Source: CAJBNH01 sp964447285 | GTDB lineage: Bacteria; Myxococcota_A; UBA9042 | DNA: 64,000 bases | Direction of reading: 5' to 3' | NCBI GenBank assembly: GCA_964447285.1 | Contig: CAYURO010000005.1 | Coordinates: forward strand, 139,878 to 203,877 | In this document: piece after piece, positions 52,436 to 60,294 of the stretch | How positions within the stretch are numbered: the stretch's first letter is position 1 | Layout of the letters: every line of letters starts with the position of its first letter | Translations under genes and position numbers: made by a program | Notes under the pieces: generated by a model | Seen by the model: only the letters and a program-made list of their open reading frames with translations | What the model was told of the DNA's origin: nothing | The model's database searches: none

Positions 52436-54301
52436 ATGGAACACCGCCTCGCGTCCTCCACCGGCAAGGCTCTCTGCCTGCGCCAAGCCGCCTTGCGTCT
52501 CTTCGCCGTGGCGACGCTCCTCTTGTCGCTCGTCCTGCCGCAGGTCGCCCAGGCCACAGAGATCCTCGGGGGGCCTCCGGGCAGCGCGGCCGACCGCTTC
52601 GTGCGCGAGCTGACCGCAGCCGCCCACTCGCGCTTTCCGGACTTGAACCTTGAACCGCAGACTTCGTTGGGCGGTCGGGACAGCCTCGATCGCATTCGCA
52701 GCGGTCCCCCGAAGATCGCCCTGGTGCGCGCGGACCTTGCACGTGAGGCCTATCAGGGCACGGGTCGCTTCGACGTCGCTGACCCGCAACTGCGCACGCT
52801 GGCGGTCTTGCACAGCGAGCTCGTTCAAGTGGTCGTGCTTCCCTCTGGCGGTATCGCGCGGCTGGCGGATCTGCGAGGCAAGCGCGTGGCCGTAGAGGGC
52901 AGTCGGGTCGGCACCTCCGACACGCTGCGGCGCGTACTGCGGCTCGCGGGTTTGGGGTTGGGAGACGTGCTGGTGCAGCCGCCCGGCGCGGACCCGGCGG
53001 CTGACCTCGCTGCAGGCCGAATCGACGCCTACGCCGCGGTGGGGCTGCCGGACCAAGCGACGATCACCCAAGCCCTGCGGTCGGGGGCCAGGTTGGTTCC
53101 AGTCGACCCGGTGCTCGCGCACGCCATCGACAAGTCGGCTTGGCCCGTCCAGCTGCAGGTGTTGCCGGCAGCGACCTTTCCGGGTCAAGCGACGCCCATG
53201 CAGTTCATTGCGATTCCCGTCACGTTGGTGACAACGGCAGCTTTGCCGCGGGGCGACGCCGAGGACTTGGTCGACGCCCTGCTGGCCGCGCTGCCCACCC
53301 TGCGTCGCCAAATACCGGCCGTGGGGCTAGTCCCTCCCGAGATGGTCGCCATGCCCACGCCGCTGCCGCTGCATCCCGGTGCCGCGCAGGCGTTCGAGCG
53401 GTTGGGGCCGCTCAATGGCCCGATCCAAGTCCGCGTAACGCTGTGGGTGTATGAGGTCGGTGACATCGACATGCAGCAAGGCACGTTCCGCTTCGACGGC
53501 GCGCTGGAGCTGCGGTGGATGGACGCCCGGCTGACCCCGACGGACGTGCGGCCGTTCGAGATCATGAACGCGGTCGAGGCCGACGTGGATGCTTACGGCT
53601 ACGACCCCAAGGGTGCCTGGCACGCGATGTCCTGGCGCATCCACGCGAAGCTGCGGGCGGATTACGACTTGCGCAACTACCCGTTCGATCAGCAGTTGTT
53701 GTCCCTCCAGCTTGAACACCCGCTGCTGGCCAAGGACCGCATCCAGTACCTGTGCGAGACGCGCTTTCACCCGGAGGGCGTCGATCTGCGGCGCGATCGT
53801 CTGATGGAGGACTTCGCCTTGCGTGACTGGAAGCTCGAGACCGTGTCGTCCGTTGAACGCGACGTGCGCTATGGTCCGGAAGAGACCTACAGCCGTTACG
53901 AATTCCGCATGCAGATGTCCCGCGCGCTGCTGCCCTTCGTAGTGTCAGATCTCGCGCCTTTGCTCCTGATGGTGCTGCTTGGTCTGGCCGCCAGCCTGAT
54001 CCCGGGCGACAAGATCGACGGCAAGCTGCTGCTGACGGTTCTGGCGCTGCTGATGGCCATCGAGCTGCAGGTCGCCCACAACGAGCGGGCCCCCCACATC
54101 GGCTACCTGACGCTGACGGAGTGGATGTACCTGTTCGCCTACGTCAGCATCGCAGGCTCGATCGTGCAGTCCGTGTTCGAGTACCGGCTGCACGCGGCCC
54201 AACGTGACCAGGACGCGGCCCGGCTGCGGCGCTGGGGGTTCTTTCTCGGGGCGCTGGTGTTTGTGGGGCCGCTGACGGTGTTGCTGCTGGTCCGCTCCTG
54301 A
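52436..54301 (+). CDS. TAXI solute-binding domain fused to a pentameric ligand-gated ion channel
   Basis: 621 residues from an ATG with GGAGGAG 6 nt upstream. Signal peptide 1-41 (LRLFAVATLLLSLVLPQVAQA). Residues about 43-325 are a TAXI-type TRAP solute receptor: LNLEPQTSLGGRDSLDRI, LRTLAVLHSELVQVVVLP, LADLRGKRVAVEGSRVGTSDT (147-163) and PLPLHPGAAQAFERLG (309-324). Residues 330-496 are a Cys-loop-receptor-like extracellular domain (VRVTLWVYEVGDIDMQQGTF, LELRWMDARL, the pro-loop core YPFDQQ at 415-420 without cysteines). Four membrane segments follow: about 498-522, 529-547 (pore helix M2), 561-583, 599-619. It should form a pentameric channel in the inner membrane whose opening depends on a bound periplasmic ligand. 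No TRAP permease genes adjoin it. Confidence 0.87.
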   Translation: MEHRLASSTGKALCLRQAALRLFAVATLLLSLVLPQVAQATEILGGPPGSAADRFVRELTAAAHSRFPDLNLEPQTSLGGRDSLDRIRSGPPKIALVRADLAREAYQGTGRFDVADPQLRTLAVLHSELVQVVVLPSGGIARLADLRGKRVAVEGSRVGTSDTLRRVLRLAGLGLGDVLVQPPGADPAADLAAGRIDAYAAVGLPDQATITQALRSGARLVPVDPVLAHAIDKSAWPVQLQVLPAATFPGQATPMQFIAIPVTLVTTAALPRGDAEDLVDALLAALPTLRRQIPAVGLVPPEMVAMPTPLPLHPGAAQAFERLGPLNGPIQVRVTLWVYEVGDIDMQQGTFRFDGALELRWMDARLTPTDVRPFEIMNAVEADVDAYGYDPKGAWHAMSWRIHAKLRADYDLRNYPFDQQLLSLQLEHPLLAKDRIQYLCETRFHPEGVDLRRDRLMEDFALRDWKLETVSSVERDVRYGPEETYSRYEFRMQMSRALLPFVVSDLAPLLLMVLLGLAASLIPGDKIDGKLLLTVLALLMAIELQVAHNERAPHIGYLTLTEWMYLFAYVSIAGSIVQSVFEYRLHAAQRDQDAARLRRWGFFLGALVFVGPLTVLLLVRS

Positions 54302-54439
54302 CGACGTTTCTTCGCCTTCCAAACCCCGGCAGTTCCGCTTCAGGGCCATTTCTGCCCGGTTTCCCACTCTGCCGACCCAACGGGTAGAGATGTGTAATTT
54401 CATTCACTCACAAGCAATCATGAAATTCAGTTTCACCAT

Positions 54440-54468
54440 TCAAATGCGACTGAAAAGGTCGCATTTGA
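54440..54468. repeat. 11-bp perfect inverted repeat
   Basis: Arms tcaaatgcgac and gtcgcatttga are separated by tgaaaag. It has no T-run on either side, so it is more likely an operator or structured leader element than a terminator. It lies 139 nt after the channel gene stop and about 90 nt before the CRP-like site. Confidence 0.7.
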
Positions 54469-54555
54469 GGGGGCGATCCGGTGTGCTGGGGGTCAGCCGG
54501 AATGCGAGTGGGGCGTTGAAAGCCTTTGTGATGCAGTGTGTTGCGAATGATGGTG

Positions 54556-54577
54556 AAATGTGATCTAGGTCACTTCC
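54556..54577. promoter_or_regulatory. Near-consensus CRP/FNR-family binding site
   Basis: The core TGTGATCTAGGTCACT has both CRP half-sites (TGTGA and TCAC) separated by exactly six bases; over 22 bp I count 18 matches to the E. coli CRP consensus. Its centre (about 54566.5) lies about 62 bp before the predicted transcription start of the decahaem gene, the class I activator position. Confidence 0.7.
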
Positions 54578-54593
54578 TAACGCATCGATCCTG

Positions 54594-54622
54594 TTGACGA
54601 ACCGTGAAGATATGGGGACAAT
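54594..54622 (+). promoter_or_regulatory. Sigma70-like promoter of the decahaem cytochrome gene
   Basis: TTGACG (54594-54599), 17-bp spacer, GACAAT (54617-54622). The transcription start would be near 54629, giving a leader of about 84 nt to the ATG at 54713. Confidence 0.65.
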
Positions 54623-54712
54623 CCGCGCGGGCTGATGGCCCATTTCCCCGCGCGCCCCGAGACAGTTCCCCCGGTTTAGAGCGCCGTTCTCACTTCCCGA
54701 AGGAGTGCTCAC

Positions 54713-57463
54713 ATGCGACAAGGCATTCGTCTAACAAGTTTGTTCATCCTGACGCTGGCTGCGGCCCTCGGGCTCTCAGCCTGTTCGGGCGAGCAGGGCG
54801 AAAAGGGTCCCGCCGGCACTACCGGCACCTCCTGCACCATCGTCGACAACGGCGACGGCACCAAGACGATCACCTGCGGCACGGCCACGGCCACCCTGCA
54901 GGACGGCGCCAAGGGCCAGGACGGCACGGCTGGAAAGCCCTGCACCGTCAAGGACAACGGCGACGGCACCAAGACCTTCTCCTGTGATGACGGCACGACC
55001 GTCAAGGTTGCAGACGGCAGCGACGGCGAAGCCGGCACGGCTGGCGCCAAGGGCGACTCCTGCACGGTCAAGACCGAAGAGAACGGCGACAAGACCATCT
55101 CGTGCACCGACGGCACGACCGCCACCGTCAAGGACGGCGTTGCGGGCACGGCTGGCAAGCCCTGCACGGTCAAGGACAACGGCGACGGCTCGAAGACCAT
55201 CAGCTGCGACGATGGCACGACCGTTACCCTGAAGGACGGCGTCAACGGCCCCGTCGGCCCCTCGGCCGCGCAGGTCGTCAACGTGCTGGCAGAAGTTCCC
55301 GCGGCGATCACCGTGACGATGTCCGAGAAGGACATCACGGTCGTCACCAAGCCCGTCGTGAAGTTCTGGGTCAAGGACGGCGCCGGTCGCGGCGTGGTCG
55401 GTCTGAAGGCCCAGGCCAGCGGCGGCCAGCTGCGCTTCGGTCTCGCCAAGCTGGTGCCCGCCGTGGCCGGCTCGGGTGAGTCTGACCAGTGGAAGAGCTA
55501 CATCAACACCAAGGTGAGCACCAAGGATCTGTCGGCCTCGGCGACCCGCGGCAACACCGAGAACACCGGCAAGCTGGTCGACAAGGGCACCGGCGAGTAC
55601 GAGTACACCTTTGTGCTCGACGTCACGACCAACAAGGACCCGGTCGACCCGACGATCGTCATCCCCTTCGAGCCCACGCTGACCACGCGCTTCTCGATGC
55701 AACTCAGCGGCACCATCAACGGCGTCGCGCTGCCCTACACCAACGTGGTTCGTGACTTCGTCCCCGCGGGCGGCCCCGTCACCGTGACCAAGGACGTCGT
55801 CGCCACCGCCTCGTGCAACGATTGCCACGGCGAGCTCAAGCTCCACGGCAGCCGCACCGAGGTCAAGTACTGCCTCGTCTGCCACAACCCGAACACCGTC
55901 GACGTCTACAACAAGGCCCAGACGATCAGCATGGCCGAAATGACCCACGGCATCCACTCGGCCGCCAAGCGCGTCGCCGACACCGCCCCTGAGTACAAGA
56001 TGTGGGACATCCCCTGGGGCGAGGTCACCTATCCGCAAGAGGCCAACAACTGCCGCAAGTGCCACGACGGCGCCATCGCCGCGACCCCGCAGGGCGACAA
56101 CTGGAAGAAGTTCCCGAACAAGGCCGCCTGCGGTTCTTGCCACGGAAAGATCGACTTCGCCACGCACAAGAGCGGCCAGGCCGACAACAAGAAGTGCGCG
56201 CTCTGCCACACGCCTGAGCAGATCGAAGCCGACCACATGAGCGACTACAAGACCCCGCACAACCCGCTCACGCCTGCCGGCGCGTACAACTTCACCTACG
56301 AGATCAAGGAAGCCACCGTTTCGGCGAACAACGAGCCGATCATCACCTTCCGGGTCCTCAAGGACGGCACCGCGATGGACTTCGGCGCGCTTCCGGCCGA
56401 CCTGACCGGTTCGCCCAGCTTCCTGATCGCCTACGGCCTGCCGAATGATGCCAGCCAGACCGCCGCGGTCATCGACTGGAACAACAAGGGCAAGACCGCC
56501 GCGCAGCCTGCGTCCGTCTCGATCGCCAACCTGATCAATGGCACGCAGGGAACGCTCGGTGCCAAGGATGCCGACGGCTACTACAAGGCCACGATCACGG
56601 TCGCGACGGGCAAGTTCCCGGTCGGCGCCAAGGTTCGCGCGGTCGCCCTGCAGGGCTACTACAGCCAGAAGGACTTCGGCGGCGTCGTGGGCGTCTCGCT
56701 CGGTCGCCACACCGTCGCTGCTTACAAGGCCGTTACCGGCGACACCGCCCGTCGCGTCATCGTCGACGACGCCAAGTGCGAGAAGTGCCACGAATACTTC
56801 GAGGGTCACGGCGGCAACCGCGTCCGCACGACCCTGGTTTGCGCCATGTGCCACAACCCGAACCTGACCTCGTCGGGCCGGGCCGTCGCTGCCGCCAACC
56901 TGAAGTACCTGGTCGACCCGTACCTGACGCTGCTGAAGAACGCCGGCTACGACGCCACCAACCCGCTGACTTGGCCGGAAGAGAGCCAGAACCTGAAGGA
57001 CATGCTGCACGCCACGCACGCCTCGGCGATGCGCGCCGAAGACTTCGACTTCGTGCGCGACCGCGGTGCGAGCGGCATCTTCTACTACGACTTCGCCGAG
57101 ATCACGTTCCCCGGCATCCTCAGCAACTGCCAGTCCTGCCACGTCGCCGGCACCTACGCTGGCGTTCCTGCGGGCGCGTTCGACTCGACCCAGGTCATCT
57201 CGGACGGCACCGATGCCACCACCGCCGCCGTCGCGACGGCGCGCACCAAGGTGCCGAACGCGACCGACCTGGTCTCGACGCCGGTAGCCTCTTCGTGCGC
57301 CAGCTGCCACGACAGCAAGCCTGCTGTCGCCCACATGGAGCAGAACGGCGGCTTCGTGCGCGCAGCGCGCGGCACCATCAAGCTCGACAACGTCGAGACT
57401 TGCGCGGTCTGCCACGGCGCCGGCAAGACGGCCGACGTCCTGCTGGTCCACCCGCTCAAGTAA
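54713..57463 (+). CDS. OmcA/MtrC-family decahaem surface cytochrome with Cys-paired repeats
   Basis: 916 residues. Lipoprotein signal with LSAC (Cys24). Residues 30-180 hold four copies of a 34-40-residue unit, each with CT(V/I)-x-DNGDG(T/S)KT-x-(S/T)-C: Cys pairs 41/55, 77/91, 117/131 and 151/165, joined by Gly-x-x collagen-like stretches. Then beta domain I (about 190-360), a pentahaem domain with CXXCH at 368-372, 387-391, 447-451, 473-477 and 495-499, beta domain II (about 515-680), and a second pentahaem domain starting with CEKCH at 689 and including CAMCH, CQSCH, CASCH and CAVCH. Ten haems in two groups is the OmcA/MtrC layout. It is expected on the cell surface for extracellular electron transfer; no MtrA/MtrB-type partner is in the window. 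GAAGGAG precedes the ATG. Confidence 0.93.
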   Translation: MRQGIRLTSLFILTLAAALGLSACSGEQGEKGPAGTTGTSCTIVDNGDGTKTITCGTATATLQDGAKGQDGTAGKPCTVKDNGDGTKTFSCDDGTTVKVADGSDGEAGTAGAKGDSCTVKTEENGDKTISCTDGTTATVKDGVAGTAGKPCTVKDNGDGSKTISCDDGTTVTLKDGVNGPVGPSAAQVVNVLAEVPAAITVTMSEKDITVVTKPVVKFWVKDGAGRGVVGLKAQASGGQLRFGLAKLVPAVAGSGESDQWKSYINTKVSTKDLSASATRGNTENTGKLVDKGTGEYEYTFVLDVTTNKDPVDPTIVIPFEPTLTTRFSMQLSGTINGVALPYTNVVRDFVPAGGPVTVTKDVVATASCNDCHGELKLHGSRTEVKYCLVCHNPNTVDVYNKAQTISMAEMTHGIHSAAKRVADTAPEYKMWDIPWGEVTYPQEANNCRKCHDGAIAATPQGDNWKKFPNKAACGSCHGKIDFATHKSGQADNKKCALCHTPEQIEADHMSDYKTPHNPLTPAGAYNFTYEIKEATVSANNEPIITFRVLKDGTAMDFGALPADLTGSPSFLIAYGLPNDASQTAAVIDWNNKGKTAAQPASVSIANLINGTQGTLGAKDADGYYKATITVATGKFPVGAKVRAVALQGYYSQKDFGGVVGVSLGRHTVAAYKAVTGDTARRVIVDDAKCEKCHEYFEGHGGNRVRTTLVCAMCHNPNLTSSGRAVAAANLKYLVDPYLTLLKNAGYDATNPLTWPEESQNLKDMLHATHASAMRAEDFDFVRDRGASGIFYYDFAEITFPGILSNCQSCHVAGTYAGVPAGAFDSTQVISDGTDATTAAVATARTKVPNATDLVSTPVASSCASCHDSKPAVAHMEQNGGFVRAARGTIKLDNVETCAVCHGAGKTADVLLVHPLK
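54823..55250 (+). repeat. In-gene tandem repeats encoding Cys-paired GDG units
   Basis: Four degenerate units of about 100-120 bp in the N-terminal part of the decahaem cytochrome. Units 2 and 4 are nearly identical at the DNA level around aagccctgcac...ggcgacggc, suggesting recent duplication or conversion. Confidence 0.75.
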
Positions 57464-57484
57464 GAACCTGACGCAGAGGGGGAG

Positions 57485-57517
57485 GGGAGCCGCCGGCCGA
57501 CACTCGCCGCGGCTCCC
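57485..57517 (+). terminator. Probable terminator of the decahaem cytochrome gene
   Basis: 9-bp stem gggagccgc/gcggctccc with a 15-nt loop, 21 nt after the stop codon. Only a short ttccc follows, so it is weaker than the other terminators here. Confidence 0.5.
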
Positions 57518-57710
57518 TTCCCGACCTCGCACGACTCTACCATCCCCACAACTACCGCGTGCTGTCCGGACTGCGGAGAGACAGGCCTACACGCATGTTT
57601 GGGCCTGACCGAGCCGGGTCGCGCCGCTGCTCACCAACTCCCCGCGCCGACCGAACCGTCCCCGCAGACCTGCCCTGGCCTGGTCCGGCGGGGTCCATTT
57701 GTCTCGGGGG

Positions 57711-57739
57711 GCCGTCGACGGCGCGGCGCCGTCGACGGC
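57711..57739. repeat. 29-bp near-perfect palindrome
   Basis: Two copies of the 12-bp palindrome GCCGTCGACGGC (57711-57722 and 57728-57739) are arranged so that the whole has 14-bp arms around one central base (57725). It could be an operator, a recombination or partition-type site, or a hairpin. Confidence 0.8.
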
Positions 57740-57958
57740 AGGGCAGTGACGACGCGGAGGGCAGCCGGTCGGCCGGCCGAGGGGACCACAGGACCACGAG
57801 CAGAAGATTCGTCACATCTTCCTCGTGGCATCGACCGGTACGTCTGGCCGAAACGTCTAGCCCTGGCGACCGGATCGCGCCTCACCCGCCCCACCCCGAT
57901 CCCCCATGTGCGCAGACCTTTGAGCGCAAGTCATTGAATCCACGGACTAAAGTCCGCT

Positions 57959-58093
57959 GGCTACCGTTCAAGAAGTCCCCGGGGGACTGGCACATGGTGC
58001 CTTGCAAGTCGAAGGGACGCGTTCGGATGCGTAAGCGGCAGTCGGCTGTGGCAGTCCGCGGCGTCATCAACGCGGACTTCTAGAATGGTAGCC
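57959..58093. repeat. Imperfect long inverted repeat
   Basis: The 20-bp segment at 57959-57978 recurs inverted at 58074-58093 with 17 of 20 matches. A small hairpin (cggac-taaa-gtccg) precedes the left arm. Span 135 nt, no gene inside. Confidence 0.7.
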
Positions 58094-58150
58094 CGCGAAG
58101 TTCACTTCGGGGGCGGCGGCCTCCGGCAGACTTAGCGCACACGCCCCCAT

Positions 58151-58287
58151 CCCCTCTCCATGCTCGCTAACGGCTTGTCGAATAGGCACTTCGCGCGACA
58201 TAGAGAGGAGCCGTTGGTCGGAGGTCCCCTCTCTATGTCGCCCTGCCGGGCGGCGACGAGCCGCCCGTGGGTGAGCATGGAGAGGGG
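58151..58287. repeat. Nested inverted-repeat cluster, branched-RNA-like
   Basis: Outer 15-bp perfect arms (58151-58165 and 58273-58287), inner 14-bp perfect arms (58195-58208 and 58228-58241), and a separate 8-bp hairpin (58247-58254 and 58260-58267) between them. Together they can fold as a three-way branched structure of 137 nt. Either a REP/BIME-like mobile repeat or a structured RNA. Confidence 0.75.
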
Positions 58288-58559
58288 TGACGCGAAGCGG
58301 CGGGGTGAGGCGCGAAAGTTGTACGGCCACCCATGGTTACGGGGATATGCTGGATCCTCAGCGTTCGGCGGCGTCGCTTCCCTGCGATGCAGACAACGGA
58401 CGGTCTGACCGGTCGCGCCACCAACAACTCGGGGCCGGCCCCAGCAAGCCGCCAAAACGACCCAAGGCGCCGGCCCGACCTTGCGATCGGGCGACGCCCC
58501 AGGAAGAACCTGTCGCCTCGCCGTGCCCGTGTTGGGCCCCGCCGTGGCGAGCCTCGAAA

Positions 58560-60029
58560 CTACAGGAGCTTGAACTCGATGCGGCGGTTCTTGGCCTGGC
58601 CCGCCTTCTTCGCGTTGTCGGCAACGGGCTTCTCAGCGCCGTAGCCCGTGGTCGTGATGCGCTCCGCCGCGATGCCCTTGCTGACGAAGAAGGCCTTGAC
58701 CGACTCGGCGCGGTCGAGCGACAGCTTCTTGTTGGCCTCAGCGTTGCCGACGTTGTCGGTGTGGCCCTCGACCTCGATCTTCGTGTCCTTGAACTCGACC
58801 AGTACCGCAACCGCGCCGTCGAGGATCTTGAACGAGGCCGGTAGAATCTTGGCAGAACCCGTCTCGAACACGATGCCGGCGATGGCGCCAGAGAACTTCT
58901 TCAGGCGATCAGGCACCTTGTCGGCGCAGCCGTCGTCATCCTGGTAGGAGTTCATGGTCTCGGGCTCGTTGGGGCACTTGTCCTTGCTGTCCACGATGCC
59001 GTCGGCGTCGGTGTCGGGCTCGACGTCCGGGCAGCCGTCGTCGTCCATGTAGCCGTTCTTCGTCTCCTTTTCCTTGACGCACTTGTCCTTGCTGTCGCGG
59101 ATGCCGTCGTCGTCGGTGTCGGGGTCGTCCGGGCAGCCGTCCGTGTCCTCGAAGCCGTTCACGTTCTCAGCCTCCTTCGGGCACTTGTCGTCGTCGTTCT
59201 CGATCTTGTCGCCGTCGATGTCGCCGTCGGGGCAGCCGTCGTCGTCCTTCATGCCGTTCTTGATCTCAGCGTCGTCCGGGCACTTGTCCGCGGTGTCCAG
59301 GATGCCGTCGTTGTCGTTGTCGTTGTCCGGGCAACCGTCGGTGTCCTGGAAGCCGTCCTTGTCCTCGACCTCGTTCTTGCACTTGTCGTCGCGGTCGAAG
59401 ATGCCATCGCCGTCGGTGTCACGCGGGGTGCCGCCGATCAGGTAGTAGGCGCCGAGCCAACCTTCGAACTCCATAGCCTTTGCGTTCTCCATGGCGGGAA
59501 CGACCAAGCCGAGCAGGTCAAGACGCAGGCCAAGGTCCTCGGTCAGTTCGAAGCGTGAACCGGCGCCCGCGATGAAGACCGAGTCGGAGTCGCCGGCGTT
59601 GGTCAGCGACTTGGTGGTGCTGCTGGTCGACAGCATCTCCGACCCGGCACCGATCCGCACGAACGGGCGGATCGCCTGATCGTGCATGAAGTTGATCATG
59701 GCGTGCGCGCGCAGGCCGGGGATCGCGGCGGCGTCACCCGAGACGGGCAGAGACGACATCACGTACTTGGCCTCGCCTTCGATGCCCAGCCAGGTCAGGA
59801 CGTTGAAACCCAAACGCAGGCCAAAGCCGGCGCCGGACGCTGCGACTTCGGCAGGGTCCTCGTTGGGCTTGGGGTCGCCGAGTTGGTGGTTGCTGGCCTT
59901 CATGTCGTAGCCACCGAATAGGCCGATGTCGAGGCTCATGGGGCGCTCGGCAAGGGCAGGCACGGCGATGAAGGTCGTCAGGGCCAAGGCGGCGGAGGCG
60001 ACGCGGGAGAGTCCTGGATGGTTGCGCAT
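58560..60029 (-). CDS. OmpA-family outer-membrane protein with thrombospondin type 3 repeats
   Basis: 489 residues. Signal peptide about 1-28 (ALALTTFIAVPALAE). Residues 30-200 form an OmpA-like beta-barrel (SLDIGLFGGYDMKAS, GFGLRLGFNVLTWLGIEGEAKY, MEFEGWLGAYYLIGG). Residues about 205-370 contain five or six calcium-binding TSP3-type units (DTDGDGIFDRDDKC, DNDNDGILDTADKCPDD, DTDDDGIRDSKDKC, with Cys pairs). The C terminus is an OmpA peptidoglycan-binding domain (IAGIVFETGSAKILPAS, IEVEGHTDNVGNAEANKKLSLDRAESV, ERITTTGYGAEKPVADN, NRRIEFKLL). It anchors the outer membrane to peptidoglycan through a stiff calcium-loaded stalk. Start ATG at 60027-60029; 60059 is an alternative. Confidence 0.93.
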   Translation of the reverse strand: MRNHPGLSRVASAALALTTFIAVPALAERPMSLDIGLFGGYDMKASNHQLGDPKPNEDPAEVAASGAGFGLRLGFNVLTWLGIEGEAKYVMSSLPVSGDAAAIPGLRAHAMINFMHDQAIRPFVRIGAGSEMLSTSSTTKSLTNAGDSDSVFIAGAGSRFELTEDLGLRLDLLGLVVPAMENAKAMEFEGWLGAYYLIGGTPRDTDGDGIFDRDDKCKNEVEDKDGFQDTDGCPDNDNDNDGILDTADKCPDDAEIKNGMKDDDGCPDGDIDGDKIENDDDKCPKEAENVNGFEDTDGCPDDPDTDDDGIRDSKDKCVKEKETKNGYMDDDGCPDVEPDTDADGIVDSKDKCPNEPETMNSYQDDDGCADKVPDRLKKFSGAIAGIVFETGSAKILPASFKILDGAVAVLVEFKDTKIEVEGHTDNVGNAEANKKLSLDRAESVKAFFVSKGIAAERITTTGYGAEKPVADNAKKAGQAKNRRIEFKLL

Positions 60030-60294
60030 GGCTTGTCTGCTCCTGAAGTAGGAATGCATCCCAGTTCGCCGCCTCCGATCACGAGCCGCACAGTCGCGCG
60101 AGTCGATCGAGATGGCGCAGGCGTCGAGAGGATGCCAAGCTTGCGCTGGTTAGGCAATCGCTGCCGTGTGCATCCGTGTCGAGGCGGGACTCTGCGGGTG
60201 AGACAGCCGGTCGGCGTGAGGGTATCCTTTGAGGGGTCGGATGGCGCCGTGAACGGGGCGAAGACGGCAGACTATTGGGCGCATGGGAGGGGTG

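Larger units (their letters stand above)
54302..54712. other. 411-nt AT-richer regulatory stretch before decahaem cytochrome gene
   Basis: No gene. The left part has several dyads: aatttcat/atgaaatt (54396-54403 and 54420-54427) and an 11-bp perfect inverted repeat with a 7-nt loop (54440-54450 and 54458-54468). The right part holds the CRP-like site and promoter listed separately. AGGAG at 54701-54705 is the ribosome site of the cytochrome gene. Confidence 0.75.
57464..58559. other. 1.1-kb gene-free stretch with three large dyad elements
   Basis: No open frame here has a ribosome site, family resemblance or normal composition. It holds a possible terminator (57485-57517), a 29-bp palindrome (57711-57739), an imperfect inverted repeat of 135 nt span (57959-58093) and a nested inverted-repeat cluster (58151-58287). 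The text resembles intergenic REP-like repeats. Confidence 0.8.

Noticed and set aside
54440..54468. Inverted repeat considered as terminator of the channel gene
   Set aside because: No T-run follows on either strand and it is 139 nt from the stop codon.
54776..57532. Minus-strand open frame of about 918 codons opposite the decahaem cytochrome
   Set aside because: Shadow of codon-biased haem-protein coding sequence; no ribosome site or family resemblance.
57559..58083. Short plus-strand open frame of 174 codons after the cytochrome gene
   Set aside because: Runs through palindromic repeats, has no ribosome site and a low-complexity Arg/Ser translation.
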